From Monoplex corrugatus (Eukaryota; Mollusca; Gastropoda; Littorinimorpha; Ranellidae), in assembly GCA_030674185.1 (NCBI GenBank), contig CM060312.1:68240737-68304736 (forward strand): DNA of 64,000 bases, given 5' to 3'. Positions 63,121 through 64,000 of this stretch are shown piece by piece. A model generated the notes under the pieces. It had not been told where the DNA came from. It saw nothing but the letters and a program-made list of their open reading frames with translations, and made no database searches. Position 1 is the stretch's first letter. The number at the start of each line of letters is the position of its first letter. A program made the position numbers and the translations under genes.

Positions 63121-64000
63121 TCATGTGTTGCTTGTCATTTCCTAATCTTTATTAATGTTCTTTTTGTGTTTGCTTCTCGCTAGACTATGTCTCGTTTGTT
63201 TTCTTTGCTGTCCATGGAACACTTAACATTCTTCTTAGAAACTACATTTCAGCTGCCTCAATCTTGTTTGACTTTGCTTGATGGTAGTACAGGCGTGACA
63301 TCCGATACCAATATTGGTTCTGTATTACACTGAAAAACTGACTTCAGGATAGGCACTTTCAGTTTCTTGAATGTTGTTTTAACTGGGCCAGTTCTGCTGG
63401 ATAGTTCTCAAGCGCATCTGCTGTCTGATGAGATGACTGTTCCAAGATATTTGAATGTATCAAACAGTTGTGCCATTTGTTGTTATTTTACACGAGGGGA
63501 TTTCTTGTTTCTTCTCTAATTACCACAACTTCAGTTTTGTAACTATTTAGGTCTCGCCTTTATTTCTGCTTTCTATTTTAGTTATAGTCACAAGATTTCT
63601 ACAATAAGAACGTTGTTTGTAATTTTCCTCCATAAGTTATATAAAATAATAAAACGTTATTTGAAATAATGAATAAGGACAGGACACGTCAGTATGCTAT
63701 GCAACAAGAAGCAAAGTCGTACAGCCTGCAATTGCCGAGTCTATAGTGAAACCCACTTTTTGTACGATATTACTTTGTATTTTGCTTCCAAAAGTATTGT
63801 TATTGATTTTGGAATATTTTCAGATAGTGGAAAATTGAAGAAGAAAGCAAAACACAGCTAAAAAATAGTAATACAAAGAAAACAATAGATACTCCATCGG
63901 CTACATTTGTCAATCCTCTTTTCTTCTTGCATTGGTTTTTGTTATTGGTTTTGATGTCTTCCCACATTCGCTGTGAAGATAGTGGTATGCAATGTACATG
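63121..64000. other. no recognised feature
   Basis: AT-rich flank downstream of the REL-LINE. No coding or family B-H signal is seen. Confidence 0.5.

Overview
This window looks like non-genic DNA from an animal nuclear genome, most likely a mollusc and probably a gastropod. The organism is inferred from content. There are very long (AC/GT)n, (CT)n and (ACAT)n microsatellites, decayed LINEs from several clades, a Penelope-like element, a restriction-like-endonuclease (REL) LINE, tRNA-headed SINEs, and a dispersed repeat ending in a GGGCGTTAAACAACAA-type tail that I associate with gastropod genomes. I found no convincing host exon, no functional tRNA or rRNA gene, no CRISPR array and nothing prokaryotic. 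Most long open frames are microsatellite translations.

Layout. 0-3.7 kb: microsatellites in unrecognised DNA. 3.7-5.4 kb: an old RTE-like LINE relic interrupted by the 3' end of an L2-like LINE. 5.4-11.3 kb: mostly unrecognised DNA. 11.3-14.1 kb: a 5'-truncated L2/CR1-like LINE with two frameshifts, flanked by an antisense LINE relic. 15.3-16.1 kb: a 36-40 bp minisatellite. 18.5-18.7 kb: a MITE-like inverted repeat. 20.8-21.0 kb: a LINE 3' remnant. 25.7-28.7 kb: a nearly intact Penelope-like element (RT plus GIY-YIG, one in-frame stop, 40-bp terminal direct repeats, a hammerhead-like motif) inserted in a copy of dispersed repeat family F. 32-36 kb: a tRNA-SINE and more family F copies. 36.2-36.95 kb: a decayed satellite. 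43-44 kb: an L2-like relic and a second tRNA-SINE. 45.3-45.7 kb: eight 54-bp repeats. 49.5-51.3 kb: the longest family F copy, families E and C, and a Tc1/mariner scrap. 58.45-63.12 kb: a head-to-tail pair of almost identical REL-endonuclease LINEs of the R2/NeSL/HERO group, the first 5'-truncated and the second nearly complete but with one frameshift. Both carry a tRNA-like segment and an internal A15 tract in the 3' UTR.

How the parts relate. Nothing here forms a host pathway. The window records successive insertions. Families B, C, D, E, F and H each occur at least twice, so comparing copies shows where younger elements landed. The youngest is the REL-LINE pair (one substitution and one 2-base indel in about 890 bp), then probably the Penelope-like element. 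The best candidates for new biology are the tRNA-like 3' UTR with its tandem arrangement, and the Penelope-like element's terminal repeats with the hammerhead-like fold.
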